64,000 nt of DNA from Mucilaginibacter roseus (lineage in GTDB: Bacteria; Bacteroidota; Bacteroidia; Sphingobacteriales; Sphingobacteriaceae): the NCBI RefSeq assembly GCF_021215455.1, contig NZ_JAJPWV010000003.1:558001-622000 (forward strand), read 5' to 3'. The notes beneath the pieces are model-generated. The model was not told the origin of the DNA, did not search any database, and saw nothing but the letters and a program-made list of their open reading frames with translations. The position numbers were made by a program, and so were the translations under genes. Numbering within the stretch: position 1 is the stretch's first letter; each line of letters opens with the position of its first letter. Below are positions 1-9,150 of this stretch, in pieces.

Positions 1-108
1 TGAATTATCTTTACAAAGCACCATTGTCTCAATATTTTATATTTGATAACCTGCGCTGTCGAAATGATCTGTATGTTATATTCTACATAGTTGTAGCCGA
101 TCAATTAA

Positions 109-879
109 TTATGCACCTTTTTTTGCTTTAAGGCTTCCCATCAATTGTTCATACAAATCGGTTCCCTTAGTTTTCTGTGGTTTTAGCTTTTTGATGGTTG
201 GCCGCTTGCCTTTGGCTTTTGCCTGAATGATCTTCAGCAGCTCCTCATGGTATTCATCTTTGAATTTAGACACATCAAAATCCTCAGCATATTGGTTGAT
301 TAGCGCCAAGCCCACATCCAGCTCCTTCTTGCTCACTTTTACGTCATCGGCAATGTTAAGGTCTTCCGTGCTGCGTATTTCCTGCCCGAAACGGATCTTG
401 GTTACCACCAGCACGTTTTCAACTGGGTGCACAATACAAAGCGTTTCGGTACTGCGTAATACGAAACGGGCAAGCCCGGCTTTTTTTGATTTAACCAATG
501 CCTGCATCAGCAGGGCGTAAGCCTTGTTATTCTTGGTATCGGGCTCGGTGTAGTACGATGTTTCGTAGAACATCGGGTTAACGTCGGCAATATCCACAAA
601 ACTCTCAATCTCAATCACCTTACTTTTTTCGGGCGCTGCATCTTCAAAATCACGCTCTTCAAGTATTATATAATCCTCATCCAGTTTATAGCCCTTTACA
701 ATTTTATCGTAGGGAACTTCCTTATGTGTTTTCTCGTTTACGCGCTGGTATTTAATACGTGAGTGGTCTCGCCCGTCGAGCATATCCAGATCAAGCGAAC
801 TACTTTGCACAGCCGAATATAATTTAACCGGAATGCTTACCAACCCAAAGCCTATCGAACCTTTCCATATTGATCTCAT
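109..879 (-). CDS. ku: Ku protein, non-homologous end joining
   Basis: Bacterial Ku homodimers bind double-strand DNA ends and recruit a ligase such as LigD for end joining. The N-terminus SIWKGSIGFGLVSIPVKLY is the family signature, and the body is a single Ku core of about 230 residues ending in a Lys-rich tail. The length of 256 aa is normal for a bacterial Ku. I chose the ATG at 877-879 because the signature follows it directly; the frame stays open for 21 more codons upstream, but those residues do not look like Ku. No ligD or other ligase gene lies in this window, so the partner must be elsewhere. The 1-108 stretch downstream holds nothing I can name. Confidence 0.95.
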   Translation of the reverse strand: MRSIWKGSIGFGLVSIPVKLYSAVQSSSLDLDMLDGRDHSRIKYQRVNEKTHKEVPYDKIVKGYKLDEDYIILEERDFEDAAPEKSKVIEIESFVDIADVNPMFYETSYYTEPDTKNNKAYALLMQALVKSKKAGLARFVLRSTETLCIVHPVENVLVVTKIRFGQEIRSTEDLNIADDVKVSKKELDVGLALINQYAEDFDVSKFKDEYHEELLKIIQAKAKGKRPTIKKLKPQKTKGTDLYEQLMGSLKAKKGA

Positions 880-1163
880 AACAAAGCTATTAATGCAATG
901 ATATAACTTTTGCACACAACAAAGGGTTTTAAAGCAGGGCATTTAATTAAGTTGGCATCTGCTTAATAGTTGCCCGGTGAGCCATTTTTCAAAACCCATA
1001 ATGCCCTTTAAACTATCTTAGAGCCTAATTAGTGAATAACAAATGGGTAATTAAAACCAATTCAGTCGCTACATGTTAAGCTGTACCAACCCTGTTGGCA
1101 ATTTTATCGTAGTTTATTACGTTTACTTCTTGATCTGCGGATTATTCAACTTACTACCATAGC

Positions 1164-1961
1164 ATGATTAAAAAATTCAGCACGCTGCTATTCGTACTTA
1201 CCTTGTTGGCAGCAGGCATTACCCGCGCGCAGGATAAAACTGCTTTTGATAAAGGGCTTTACGCCGAAAAAAGCGACACCCTCCGCTACCGTATATTGTT
1301 CCCGGTTCAGTTTGACCCCAACACCAAATACCCGTTAATAATTGTTTTACATGGCGCCGGTGAGCGCGGCAGTAACAATGAAGCGCAGCTGGCGTACGGC
1401 ACCAAGCTCTTTCTATCGCAGGAAGTGAGACAGCAGCACCAGGCTATTGTGGTTTACCCGCAATGCCCGGCGGACAGCTATTGGTCAAACGTCGATATCA
1501 GGAAAGACTCATTATCCGGCAAGCGCAAGTTTTATTTTCAGGATGCCAAGGCCGAACCTACCAAGGCCATGAAAGCGCTGATGGGTTTAACAGAAGAATT
1601 GCTGGATAAGCCATATGTAAACAAAAAGCAGGTATACATTGGCGGCCTCTCAATGGGAGGCATGGGCACATTCGAGATGCTGCGCCGCAAGCCTAAAGTA
1701 TTTGCCGCCGCGTTTGCTATTTGCGGTGGAGATAATACGCTTAATGCAAAAATCTATGCTAAAAAAGTTCCTTTATGGATATTCCACGGCGCTAAGGACA
1801 ATGTTGTGCCGCCGGATCACTCCGAAGTGATGGTAGCCGCTATCCGCGAAGCAGGCGGCGACCCGCGCTATACGGTATACCCAACTGCCATGCACGACAG
1901 CTGGACACAGGCTTTTGCCGAGCCGGACCTGCTGCCATGGTTATTCTCGCATAAAAAATAA
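1164..1961 (+). CDS. Secreted alpha/beta hydrolase (esterase/phospholipase-like)
   Basis: The 265 aa product has a signal peptide (about residues 1-22, ending near TRA-QD), so it probably acts in the periplasm. An alpha/beta-hydrolase core follows: HGAGERG near residue 63 fits the oxyanion loop, GLSMGG holds the nucleophile Ser163, Asp212 sits in GAKDN, and His244 in AMHDSW completes the triad. It resembles the prolyl-oligopeptidase/dienelactone-hydrolase type of predicted esterase. The substrate cannot be read from sequence. It ends one base before the convergent VOC gene. The 284 bp upstream (880-1163) show no gene or clear regulatory site. Confidence 0.85.
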   Translation: MIKKFSTLLFVLTLLAAGITRAQDKTAFDKGLYAEKSDTLRYRILFPVQFDPNTKYPLIIVLHGAGERGSNNEAQLAYGTKLFLSQEVRQQHQAIVVYPQCPADSYWSNVDIRKDSLSGKRKFYFQDAKAEPTKAMKALMGLTEELLDKPYVNKKQVYIGGLSMGGMGTFEMLRRKPKVFAAAFAICGGDNTLNAKIYAKKVPLWIFHGAKDNVVPPDHSEVMVAAIREAGGDPRYTVYPTAMHDSWTQAFAEPDLLPWLFSHKK

Positions 1962-2342
1962 TTACTGGGCCGATGTTATCCACCAGGTGTTGCCGAACGG
2001 ATCGGTAACGCCTGCACTGCGGCCATAGCTTTGGTCGGCCGGCGGCATTATGCTTTGCGAGCCTGCATCAAGTGCCAGCTGGTAAGCATTGTCGCAATCA
2101 TCCACGTAAACAAACATACCGGCATTCTGCACCTTATACTCGTCGGTAGCCTCGGCAAACATTATGGTACTACCTACAATACTCACCTCGCCATGCATCA
2201 GCGTTTGATCATCGCGCAGGGTACGCGTTTTCTTTTCTGCATTAAATACGGCCGAGGTAAAATCAAAAAACTTCAAGGCATCTTTTAAAATGAGGTAAGG
2301 CATTACGGCCTGGTACCCTTCGGGCATGTTTACTTCTTTCAT
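1962..2342 (-). CDS. VOC family protein (glyoxalase/PhnB-like)
   Basis: A 126 aa single-domain protein of the vicinal oxygen chelate superfamily. MPYLILKDALKFFDFTSAVF is the usual N-terminal beta-alpha unit, and DPFGNTWWI near the C-terminus is the hallmark of PhnB/glyoxalase-like members. Such proteins often bind a divalent metal and act on small molecules, but this sequence does not identify a substrate. I start at ATG 2340-2342 (MKEVNMPEGYQ). The ATG six residues later is also possible, and the 13 residues upstream are hydrophobic and unlike the family. The gene is convergent with, and abuts, the esterase gene. Confidence 0.82.
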   Translation of the reverse strand: MKEVNMPEGYQAVMPYLILKDALKFFDFTSAVFNAEKKTRTLRDDQTLMHGEVSIVGSTIMFAEATDEYKVQNAGMFVYVDDCDNAYQLALDAGSQSIMPPADQSYGRSAGVTDPFGNTWWITSAQ

Positions 2343-2525
2343 AACGGGTGATTTATAATAGTTTAACAGCAACAACAGCATACTGTTGTGTTAATTTTTT
2401 ATGAGGCGATTGTTCAGGCTTTGTTAAAAGGTAACTTTTTTGCTTTAAGTTTTAAGATAGCGTATTATTTACTAATTTTCCGGAACTAAGTTTTTCGTTT
2501 TTAGATACATGTCCCTTAATTAAAT

Positions 2526-5387
2526 ATGCGTATTGATTTTAAACTATCGGTTGCGGCGCTGGCTTTATGCGTTGCCGCAACCGGAGCTTTCGCGCAGGTA
2601 AAAAAGAAACCTGCACCATCGCCAAAACAAAAACCCACTAACCCGGCAGCACAGGTTAAAGCCGCTACACTGCCTGTTGATAAAGATGTTATTATCGGCA
2701 AATTACCTAACGGCTTAACCTATTACATCAGGCAAAACAGTTTGCCGCAAAACCGTGCCGAACTATACCTGGTTAACAAAGCCGGATCAATATTGGAAAC
2801 TGATGCACAGCAGGGCCTGGCACACTTTACCGAGCACATGGCCTTTAACGGCACACGCGACTTTCCGAAAAACGCGCTGGTGAATTTTTTGCAAAGTTCA
2901 GGTGTACGCTTCGGTGCCGATCTTAACGCATTCACCTCATTCGATGAAACGGTCTACCAGTTACCGTTGCCTACAGACAGCGCCAAGGTATTTGAGCGCG
3001 GTTTTGACATTTTGGCTAACTGGGCGGGTTATGTATCATTTGATCAGGCAGAACTGGATAAAGAACGAGGTGTAATATTAGAGGAGCTTCGATTGCGTGG
3101 TAAAAACGCGCAGGAACGCTTGCAGCAGCAGGTACTACCGGTGATACTAAACAACTCGCGCTACGCCACCCGTTTGCCAAAAGGTAAAGAGGACGTTATA
3201 AAAAACTTTAACCTGGCTACCATAAAAAGTTTTTACGATGATTGGTACCGCCCGAATTTGCAGGCGGTGATAGCCGTAGGCGATTTTGACCCGAAAAGAG
3301 TAGAACAGCTGATAAAAGAGAAATTCTCGCAGCTTAAAAACCCGGCTTCGCCAAAACCGCGTACAGAATATACAGTAACCTCAGCGCCCGGCACCAGTGT
3401 TAAATTTGCTACCGACCCTGAGTTTCCATACACCGTAGCGCAGATAATTGTTAAGATGCCTGGCACACAGGTGCGCACCACGGCCGAATACCTGCAAAGC
3501 ATGCGCAGCGGATTATTTAATCAGATGCTAAACGCAAGGTTGAACGAGCTGCTGCAAAAATCAAACCCGCCGTTTTTGTACGGTAGTGCTACCTACGGTA
3601 ACTTCATTGGCAAGCAGGATGCTTTTACCGCTACAGTGGTGGCCCGCCCGGGTGAACTGGAAACAGCGGTAAAAACCTTGGTAGCCGAAACTGAGCGTGC
3701 CCGCAAATTCGGGTTCACTTTAACGGAGTTTGAACGTGCCAAGCAGAACGCCCTGGTGCAAATGGGCGATGCGTATAAGGAGCGTGATAAAACACGTTCA
3801 TCAAACTTTGTAAGCGAATACCAGCAACACTTTTTAAACGGATCGGGTATACCGGGTATAGCCTGGGAATACCAGTTTTACCTGGATAATATCGACAAGA
3901 TCACCCTTGAACAAATGAATGCCATGGCCGCCCGCGTTATTGCCGGACAAAGCCGCAGCATTATTGTTGAAGCCCCTGATAACGAAAAGCCAAAACTGCC
4001 AACCGAAGCAGCTTTGCTGGGATGGATAGGCGAAGCCGGTAAAAACCTTACTGCCTACGTGGATAACGTAAGTACCAAACCGCTTATTGAGAACATACCT
4101 GATGCCGGCGAAATTGTTGACCAAATGCGCGACGACTCTATTGGTGTAACCACGCTTACTTTTAAAAACGGCGTAAAGGCTATTTTAAAACCTACCGATT
4201 TTAAAAACAACCAGGTAATACTTACCGGATACAGCTTTGGCGGCACATCAGTGGTAAGCGATGTTGATTATACTTCGGCCAGCATGGCATCGGGTGTTGT
4301 GGGCAATAGCGGTGTAAGCGAGTTTAATCAAATACAGTTGCAAAAAATGATGACCGGCAAAAGTGTATCGGTTGAGCCTTACATCAGCGAATATACGCAG
4401 GGCTTTAGCGGCAACTCCACTACTAAGGATCTGGGTACGGCGCTACAGCTTATTTACCTCTATTTTACACAGCCGCGTAAGGATAAGGATATTTGGGAAT
4501 CAAACATAAGCCAGTACCGTTCTTTGCTGGTTAACCGCAACCTTGACCCAAACAGCGTATTTCAGGACACCGTATCGGCGGTGTTAAACCGCTATAATTT
4601 CAGGGCGATGGTTCCGACTACCGAACGGCTTAATAACGCAACGCTTGATAAGGCTTACGATTTTTATAAAAGCAGCTTTGCCAACGCGAATGGCTTTGTT
4701 TTCACCTTTGTAGGTAGCTTTGATATTGACGCCATTAAACCGTTATTAGCTACCTACCTGGGCAGCCTGCCATCATCCGAAAACAAAAAAACGTATAAAG
4801 ACCTTGGCATGTACCCGCCTGCCGGCCTGGTTTCTAAAACAGTAAACAAAGGTATTGGCGAAAAGAGTACCGTGCAATTAGTATTCAGCGGAGACTATGA
4901 TTATAGCGAGGTGAACAACATGCAGCTCGACGCGCTTGAGGAAGTGTTGAACATTAAGCTGATTGAGCGCTTACGCGAGCAGGAAAGCGGCGTTTACGCG
5001 CCTGGCGTACGGTCTATCTACCAAAAAATACCTACAGGCAGATACACCATTACGGTAAGCTTTGGCTGCGCTCCCGAAAATGTGGACAAGCTGATAGCCG
5101 CCACGATGGATGAGATCAACAAGATTAAAACCAACGGCGCGCAGGCCACAGATATTCAAAAATTCAAGGCTGAAGATATGCGCTCGAAACAAGTACAGCT
5201 GCACGAAAACTATTTCTGGGCGGGCTACCTGGCCAGCGGATCGCAATATGATTTGCCTCCGCACCGCATATTATATTACCCTAAAACTGCCGAGAAAGTT
5301 ACGGTACAAAGCACAAAGGATGCCGCTAACAAATATCTGAGCGGTAAAAACCTGATAAAGCTTATACTTATGCCTGAAAAGAAATAA
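2526..5387 (+). CDS. Secreted M16 (pitrilysin-type) zinc protease
   Basis: A 953 aa insulinase-like metallopeptidase. The signal peptide spans about residues 1-23 (AFA-QVK) and is followed by a Lys/Pro-rich linker. The inverted zinc motif HFTEH is at residues 100-104, and a downstream glutamate in the ELDKERGVILEELR helix (near residue 180) is the likely third ligand. The protein then shows the two tandem M16 halves; the C-terminal half (about 560-940) lacks the zinc motif, as usual in this family. The likely site is the periplasm or outer membrane. It is a single-gene unit followed by a shared terminator. Confidence 0.93.
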   Translation: MRIDFKLSVAALALCVAATGAFAQVKKKPAPSPKQKPTNPAAQVKAATLPVDKDVIIGKLPNGLTYYIRQNSLPQNRAELYLVNKAGSILETDAQQGLAHFTEHMAFNGTRDFPKNALVNFLQSSGVRFGADLNAFTSFDETVYQLPLPTDSAKVFERGFDILANWAGYVSFDQAELDKERGVILEELRLRGKNAQERLQQQVLPVILNNSRYATRLPKGKEDVIKNFNLATIKSFYDDWYRPNLQAVIAVGDFDPKRVEQLIKEKFSQLKNPASPKPRTEYTVTSAPGTSVKFATDPEFPYTVAQIIVKMPGTQVRTTAEYLQSMRSGLFNQMLNARLNELLQKSNPPFLYGSATYGNFIGKQDAFTATVVARPGELETAVKTLVAETERARKFGFTLTEFERAKQNALVQMGDAYKERDKTRSSNFVSEYQQHFLNGSGIPGIAWEYQFYLDNIDKITLEQMNAMAARVIAGQSRSIIVEAPDNEKPKLPTEAALLGWIGEAGKNLTAYVDNVSTKPLIENIPDAGEIVDQMRDDSIGVTTLTFKNGVKAILKPTDFKNNQVILTGYSFGGTSVVSDVDYTSASMASGVVGNSGVSEFNQIQLQKMMTGKSVSVEPYISEYTQGFSGNSTTKDLGTALQLIYLYFTQPRKDKDIWESNISQYRSLLVNRNLDPNSVFQDTVSAVLNRYNFRAMVPTTERLNNATLDKAYDFYKSSFANANGFVFTFVGSFDIDAIKPLLATYLGSLPSSENKKTYKDLGMYPPAGLVSKTVNKGIGEKSTVQLVFSGDYDYSEVNNMQLDALEEVLNIKLIERLREQESGVYAPGVRSIYQKIPTGRYTITVSFGCAPENVDKLIAATMDEINKIKTNGAQATDIQKFKAEDMRSKQVQLHENYFWAGYLASGSQYDLPPHRILYYPKTAEKVTVQSTKDAANKYLSGKNLIKLILMPEKK

Positions 5388-5403
5388 GGAATCTATACGG
5401 ATC

Positions 5404-5440
5404 AAAAAGCGGCAGACTAAATCAGTCTGCCGCTTTTTTA
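5404..5440. terminator. Bidirectional hairpin terminator
   Basis: A perfect stem of about 15 bp, AAAAAGCGGCAGACT and its complement around loop AAATC, lies between the convergent M16 and lipoprotein genes. The A-run and T-run on both sides let it serve both strands. Confidence 0.9.
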
Positions 5441-5441
5441 T

Positions 5442-6029
5442 TTAATGCATATTAATATACGAACCCGGCTTTTCGTTAGCTTGATGAACGGTAATAGCAA
5501 CGCATTTTTTGCTGGCGCTGTCAACGTCAAAGGTTATCCCTTTTGCATTATCATCATACACAAGCAAACCTTTTTTTGCGGCGGCAGTGTTATCAACGGG
5601 TTTTAATTGATAGCTCTTTTCTATATCAGCAAGCGTTGTACCCGTTGCAATACCGTCATCCGTTTTAAACCATGGCGAACTCACCATGATGAGCTTGATA
5701 CGGCTAACTTCATCGTTACCCATATTGCGACGGGCAAAAACTGCGGTGCGGTATTTATCGGCGTCCTTACTGTACCAGGCCATCAGGCTGCTACCCATAG
5801 CCGCGTCGGATGAGTCAGGTTTACCCAGTTTAGCTATGGCGCTGTCTACTGGTAAATCAATTGTAAGATGACCGATACCTTTACCGGGCGTAATCAATTG
5901 ATCCGGTTTAACCTCGGTTTCAATTGCTACGGTGGTGTCTGTTGTCGCGCTGTCGGCCACTTTTTTATCTGCCGGGCTGTTACAAGCGAATAGCAGCGGC
6001 ACTATCATAAACAAAAATGTTTTTTTCAT
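5442..6029 (-). CDS. Predicted lipoprotein, unknown function
   Basis: A 195 aa protein with a type II signal and lipobox (FMIVPLLFAC, lipidated Cys near residue 15), followed by an Asp/Thr-rich linker. The globular part (about 50-195) contains ITPGKGIGHLTIDLPVDSA, which resembles repeats of secreted Bacteroidota proteins, but I do not recognise a family. I start at ATG 6027-6029 because the signal peptide begins there; the 11 codons upstream look like leader. It diverges from the helicase gene, leaving a short shared promoter region. Confidence 0.75.
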   Translation of the reverse strand: MKKTFLFMIVPLLFACNSPADKKVADSATTDTTVAIETEVKPDQLITPGKGIGHLTIDLPVDSAIAKLGKPDSSDAAMGSSLMAWYSKDADKYRTAVFARRNMGNDEVSRIKLIMVSSPWFKTDDGIATGTTLADIEKSYQLKPVDNTAAAKKGLLVYDDNAKGITFDVDSASKKCVAITVHQANEKPGSYINMH

Positions 6030-6092
6030 GAATAACAGAATTGGTGTGGATGTAATAACCATTTACCGCTTATTTTGTTATTGACATTGATT

Positions 6093-9092
6093 ATGAGCAC
6101 GCCCGGCCAAAAGATTATTCAGCAATGGTATAAACAGAAAAACTGGAAACAGTTTCCGTTTCAAAAAGAGATGGAGGCGGTTTACCTGGATGGCTATTCG
6201 GGTTTGCTGAACGCGCCTACGGGCAGCGGTAAAACCTATGCTTTGTTTTTACCTTTTTTAGCAGGCTACATCAACCAATGCCCCGATACTTGGCAAACCC
6301 GTAAGGATAATGGTTTGCTGATGATGTGGATAACGCCCCTGCGCGCGCTTACCAACGATATCCGCAAAGCCATGCAGGAGGCTTGCGACGAGATCGGCCT
6401 GCCCTGGAAGATTGCCACCCGTACGGGCGATACCTCCACCGCCGAGAAACAAGCCCTCAAAAAAAAGCTGCCCGAGGTACTGCTAACCACCCCTGAAAGC
6501 CTGCACCTAATGCTGGCCCAAAAGGAATACCCTAAAATATTTAAGAGCCTGCAAGTGGTAGTTGTTGACGAGTGGCACGAACTGCTGGGTACGAAACGTG
6601 GCGTGCAGGTGGAGTTGGGGTTGAGCAGGTTGAAGAACCTCTCCCCGGCCCTCTCCGGAGGAGAGGGAGCTATTGATGTGGAGGATAATAGAAATAACTC
6701 TGATAGTAAAGACAGACCGGGATATTATACGACTGATGCGCTTAGTTGGACAACTAATTTGCAAAACGCAAAAGCGATGCGGCATAAGCCTACTGAGGCA
6801 GAAAATATGCTATGGCAACTTTTGAGAAGTAAAAAGACCGGCTATAAATTCAGGCGGCAGCATCCGGTATTAGACTATATCCCTGATTTTATTTGTATTG
6901 AAAAGAAGTTGATAATAGAGGTTGATGGGGGCTATCATCTTGAAAAAGAACAAAAATTAGCAGATGAACAACGTTCCGCTTACTTAGCAGAACAGGGTTA
7001 CAAGATATTACGCTTTACTAATGACGAAGTATTACGAGCTCCCGATAAGGTTATACAAAATATAAAGGATAATCTCGAGCAAAATAAAAACGACCTCCCC
7101 CTCGGGGAGGGTCGGGGTGGGGTCCGAATCTGGGGCATCAGCGCGACCATAGGCAACCTGGAACAGGCGGCCGAGGTGCTGTTAGGTAACACCTTCCCGA
7201 AGGAAAATATACGCATGGTGCGCGCTAACATTGAAAAGAAACTGGATATACGCTCGGTGATACCGGACAACATCGAGAACTACTCGTGGACCGGGCACAT
7301 TGGCGTAAAGCTGCTGCCGCAGGTGATGGATATTGTAGCTAAAAGCAAAACCACCCTGATATTCTGTAACACCCGCTCACAGTCGGAGATATGGTACCAT
7401 GCCATTTTAGATAATTACCCAGAGTACGCCGGTGTAATGGCCATGCACCATGGTTCGCTGGATAACGAATTGCGAAACTGGGTTGAGCAAGCCCTCCATG
7501 CCGAGGCCTTAAAACTTGTGGTTTGTACCTCAAGTTTGGATTTAGGGGTAGATTTTCGTCCGGTTGATACCGTGGTGCAGGTGGGCAGCCCGAAAGGCGT
7601 TGCCCGGTTTATGCAGCGGGCGGGGCGCAGCGGTCACCATCCCGGTGCAATATCAAGGGCGTATTTTGTGCCTACGCACTCGCTGGAGTTATTGGAAGGT
7701 GCAGCCTTAAAAGAAGCTATTAAACGCGGCGTGTTTGAAAGCCGCGACCCTATGCTGCTTACCATGGACGTGCTGGTGCAATACATGGTTACGTTAGCCG
7801 TGTCTGATGGTTTTCGTGCAGATGAATTGTTTGACGAAGTAAAAACTACGTATGCCTTTGCCGATCTAGCCCAAAATGAATATGGCCAGTTGCTTGATTT
7901 TATAACCCGCGGCGGCAAAACCCTTGCCCAGTATGATGAGTTTTTAAAGGTAGAGGTAGAGAACGGATTGTATAAAGTGAACAGCCGCCGGGTAGCTATG
8001 CGCCACCGGCTAAGTATCGGCACCATCACCAGCGAGATGACGATAAGGGTAAGCTGGCTGAGCGGCGGATCGCTGGGCACGATTGAAGAAGGTTTTATAG
8101 CTAAACTAAAACCCGGTAATACCTTTTGGTTTGCAGGCCGCAGCCTGGAATTTGTTCGGGTAAAGGAGATGACGGCCTACGTTAAAAAATCGAACGCAAA
8201 AAAAGGTTTGATACCCAGTTGGGCTGGCGGGCGTATGCCATTGTCATCGCAATTATCGGCCGTGTTTAGGGATAAGCTGGATGAGGTATCGCACGGCGTA
8301 GAAAAGGATATCGAGGTTAAAGCCTTGAAGCCTTTATTCGAATTGCAAAACAAACTTTCGCACTTGCCGCAAAGCAATGAGTTCCTGATCGAGTCGTTCA
8401 AATCACGCGAAGGTCACCACCTTATATTTTATCCATTTGAGGGGCGGTTAGTGCATGAGGGAATGGCTTCCATACTTGCCTACCGCATTACCAAAGTTAA
8501 ACCCGCCAGTTTTTCCATCGCCATGAATGATTATGGCTTTGAGCTGCTGGCTGATGAGGATATCGCCATCGAAGAAATTTTGGAAGATGCTGATTTTTTC
8601 TCGTTAGATAATTTATTGAATGATATCCACAGTAGCCTGAACGCCAATGAAATGGCCCGTCGCAAATTCAGGGACATTGCCCATATTGGCGGCCTGGTGT
8701 TTACCGGCTACCCCGGTCAGCAGATCAAGAACAAGCACCTACAGGCCTCCACCTCGTTACTGTTTGAGGTATTCACCGAATACGAGCCTGATAACTTGCT
8801 GATCAGGCAGGCTTATAACGAGGCACTCTCCTTTCAGTTAGAAGAGTTTCGGTTACGCGCCGCCTTGCAGCGCATCGCCGGGCAAAATATTATTTTAAAG
8901 CATATTGAAAGGCCTACGCCGTTCGCTTTCCCCATTATGGTTGACAACCTGAGCCGCGACAAACTGACTACCGAAACCCTGGAGGAACGCGTAGCCAAAA
9001 TGGCCCGACGTTATCATTTGGATGATGATGATGAGCAAAAAGCTAAACGACCATCGCGCAGACAAGGGATCGTTCGTAAAAAGGGCTTTTAG
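6093..9092 (+). CDS. Lhr-like (ligase-associated type) DEXH helicase with an in-frame DUF559 nuclease domain
   Basis: An SF2 helicase of the ligase-associated, Lhr-like DNA repair group. Walker A APTGSGKT is near residues 41-48 and motif II DEWH near 159-162. Motif III SATIG is displaced to about 350. The C-terminal helicase domain has the QRAGRSGHHPGA motif, followed by the Lhr winged-helix and beta-barrel region. Between motifs II and III about 163 residues (181-344) are inserted. They form a complete DUF559 PD-(D/E)XK domain with D265, E276 and D278 in place. Homologues I know are about 820-830 aa, so 999 aa equals the family length plus the insert. The frame is open throughout and both helicase halves look intact, so the gene may be functional. 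Start chosen at ATG 6093 (MSTPGQK). Confidence 0.9.
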   Translation: MSTPGQKIIQQWYKQKNWKQFPFQKEMEAVYLDGYSGLLNAPTGSGKTYALFLPFLAGYINQCPDTWQTRKDNGLLMMWITPLRALTNDIRKAMQEACDEIGLPWKIATRTGDTSTAEKQALKKKLPEVLLTTPESLHLMLAQKEYPKIFKSLQVVVVDEWHELLGTKRGVQVELGLSRLKNLSPALSGGEGAIDVEDNRNNSDSKDRPGYYTTDALSWTTNLQNAKAMRHKPTEAENMLWQLLRSKKTGYKFRRQHPVLDYIPDFICIEKKLIIEVDGGYHLEKEQKLADEQRSAYLAEQGYKILRFTNDEVLRAPDKVIQNIKDNLEQNKNDLPLGEGRGGVRIWGISATIGNLEQAAEVLLGNTFPKENIRMVRANIEKKLDIRSVIPDNIENYSWTGHIGVKLLPQVMDIVAKSKTTLIFCNTRSQSEIWYHAILDNYPEYAGVMAMHHGSLDNELRNWVEQALHAEALKLVVCTSSLDLGVDFRPVDTVVQVGSPKGVARFMQRAGRSGHHPGAISRAYFVPTHSLELLEGAALKEAIKRGVFESRDPMLLTMDVLVQYMVTLAVSDGFRADELFDEVKTTYAFADLAQNEYGQLLDFITRGGKTLAQYDEFLKVEVENGLYKVNSRRVAMRHRLSIGTITSEMTIRVSWLSGGSLGTIEEGFIAKLKPGNTFWFAGRSLEFVRVKEMTAYVKKSNAKKGLIPSWAGGRMPLSSQLSAVFRDKLDEVSHGVEKDIEVKALKPLFELQNKLSHLPQSNEFLIESFKSREGHHLIFYPFEGRLVHEGMASILAYRITKVKPASFSIAMNDYGFELLADEDIAIEEILEDADFFSLDNLLNDIHSSLNANEMARRKFRDIAHIGGLVFTGYPGQQIKNKHLQASTSLLFEVFTEYEPDNLLIRQAYNEALSFQLEEFRLRAALQRIAGQNIILKHIERPTPFAFPIMVDNLSRDKLTTETLEERVAKMARRYHLDDDDEQKAKRPSRRQGIVRKKGF
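6636..6670. repeat. Left inverted repeat of the DUF559 insertion
   Basis: A G/C-rich segment with a perfect 8-bp stem (CCCTCTCC at 6649-6656, GGAGAGGG at 6660-6667) and a tail whose complement reads GGGCCGGGGAGAGGTT. It is the inverted counterpart of the repeat at 7091-7124. It is translated as NLSPALSGGEGA. Because NLSPAL followed by RIWG would itself make good helicase sequence, the exact left edge is uncertain by about 18 bases. Confidence 0.75.
7091..7124. repeat. Right inverted repeat of the DUF559 insertion
   Basis: A hairpin CCTCCCC-CTC-GGGGAGG (7094-7110) is followed by the tail GGTCGGGGTGGGGTCC. This is the same layout as the complement of 6636-6670 and as the right arm at 11914-11942. 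It is translated as DLPLGEGRGGV before helicase sequence resumes at RIWGISATIG. Confidence 0.75.
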
Positions 9093-9131
9093 CTGATTAG
9101 TTTAGCATAGCTGATTTTTGATATAAAAAAC

Positions 9132-9139
9132 TATATTTG
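9132..9139 (+). promoter_or_regulatory. -7 promoter element upstream of the TPP riboswitch
   Basis: TATATTTG fits the Bacteroidota -7 consensus TAnnTTTG and would start transcription near 9146, just before the first riboswitch helix. No TTG lies at the usual 17-23 bp spacing; the nearest is at 9118-9120. Confidence 0.45.
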
Positions 9140-9150
9140 CCGCAAAGAAT

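Larger units (their letters stand above)
6636..7124 (+). mobile_element. Putative DUF559-nuclease mobile element inserted in the helicase gene
   Basis: A unit of about 489 bp (163 codons) bounded by inverted repeats and encoding a Vsr-like DUF559 domain. Family landmarks are PTEAENMLWQLLRSK, GYKFRRQHP, PDFICIEKKLIIEVDGGYH and GYKILRFTNDEVL. The interior (about 6671-7090) is visibly A-rich compared with the flanking helicase. The unit has no stop codon and keeps the helicase frame. Its first in-frame ATG is at 6777. I see no transposase, no intein splice residues and no clear target-site duplication. The mobile nature is inferred from the repeats, the base composition, the interruption of a conserved protein and the related nuclease-free copies nearby. 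Confidence 0.7.

Noticed and set aside
109..942. Longer Ku with 21 extra N-terminal residues
   Set aside because: The extra residues are Cys-rich and unlike Ku. The family signature begins right after the ATG at 877-879.
6636..7124. Intein in the helicase gene
   Set aside because: There is no Cys/Ser/Thr at the left junction, no His-Asn plus Cys/Ser/Thr at the right junction and no Hint-domain blocks. The insert is a DUF559 domain between nucleotide repeats, so protein splicing is not supported.
6636..7124. Assembly error or pseudogene in the helicase
   Set aside because: The frame is open across the insert and all helicase motifs before and after are intact, which an assembly chimera or decaying gene would not easily give.
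7634..8080. Antisense open frame of 148 codons inside the helicase gene
   Set aside because: A shadow of the helicase reading frame with Ser-rich, motif-free translation.
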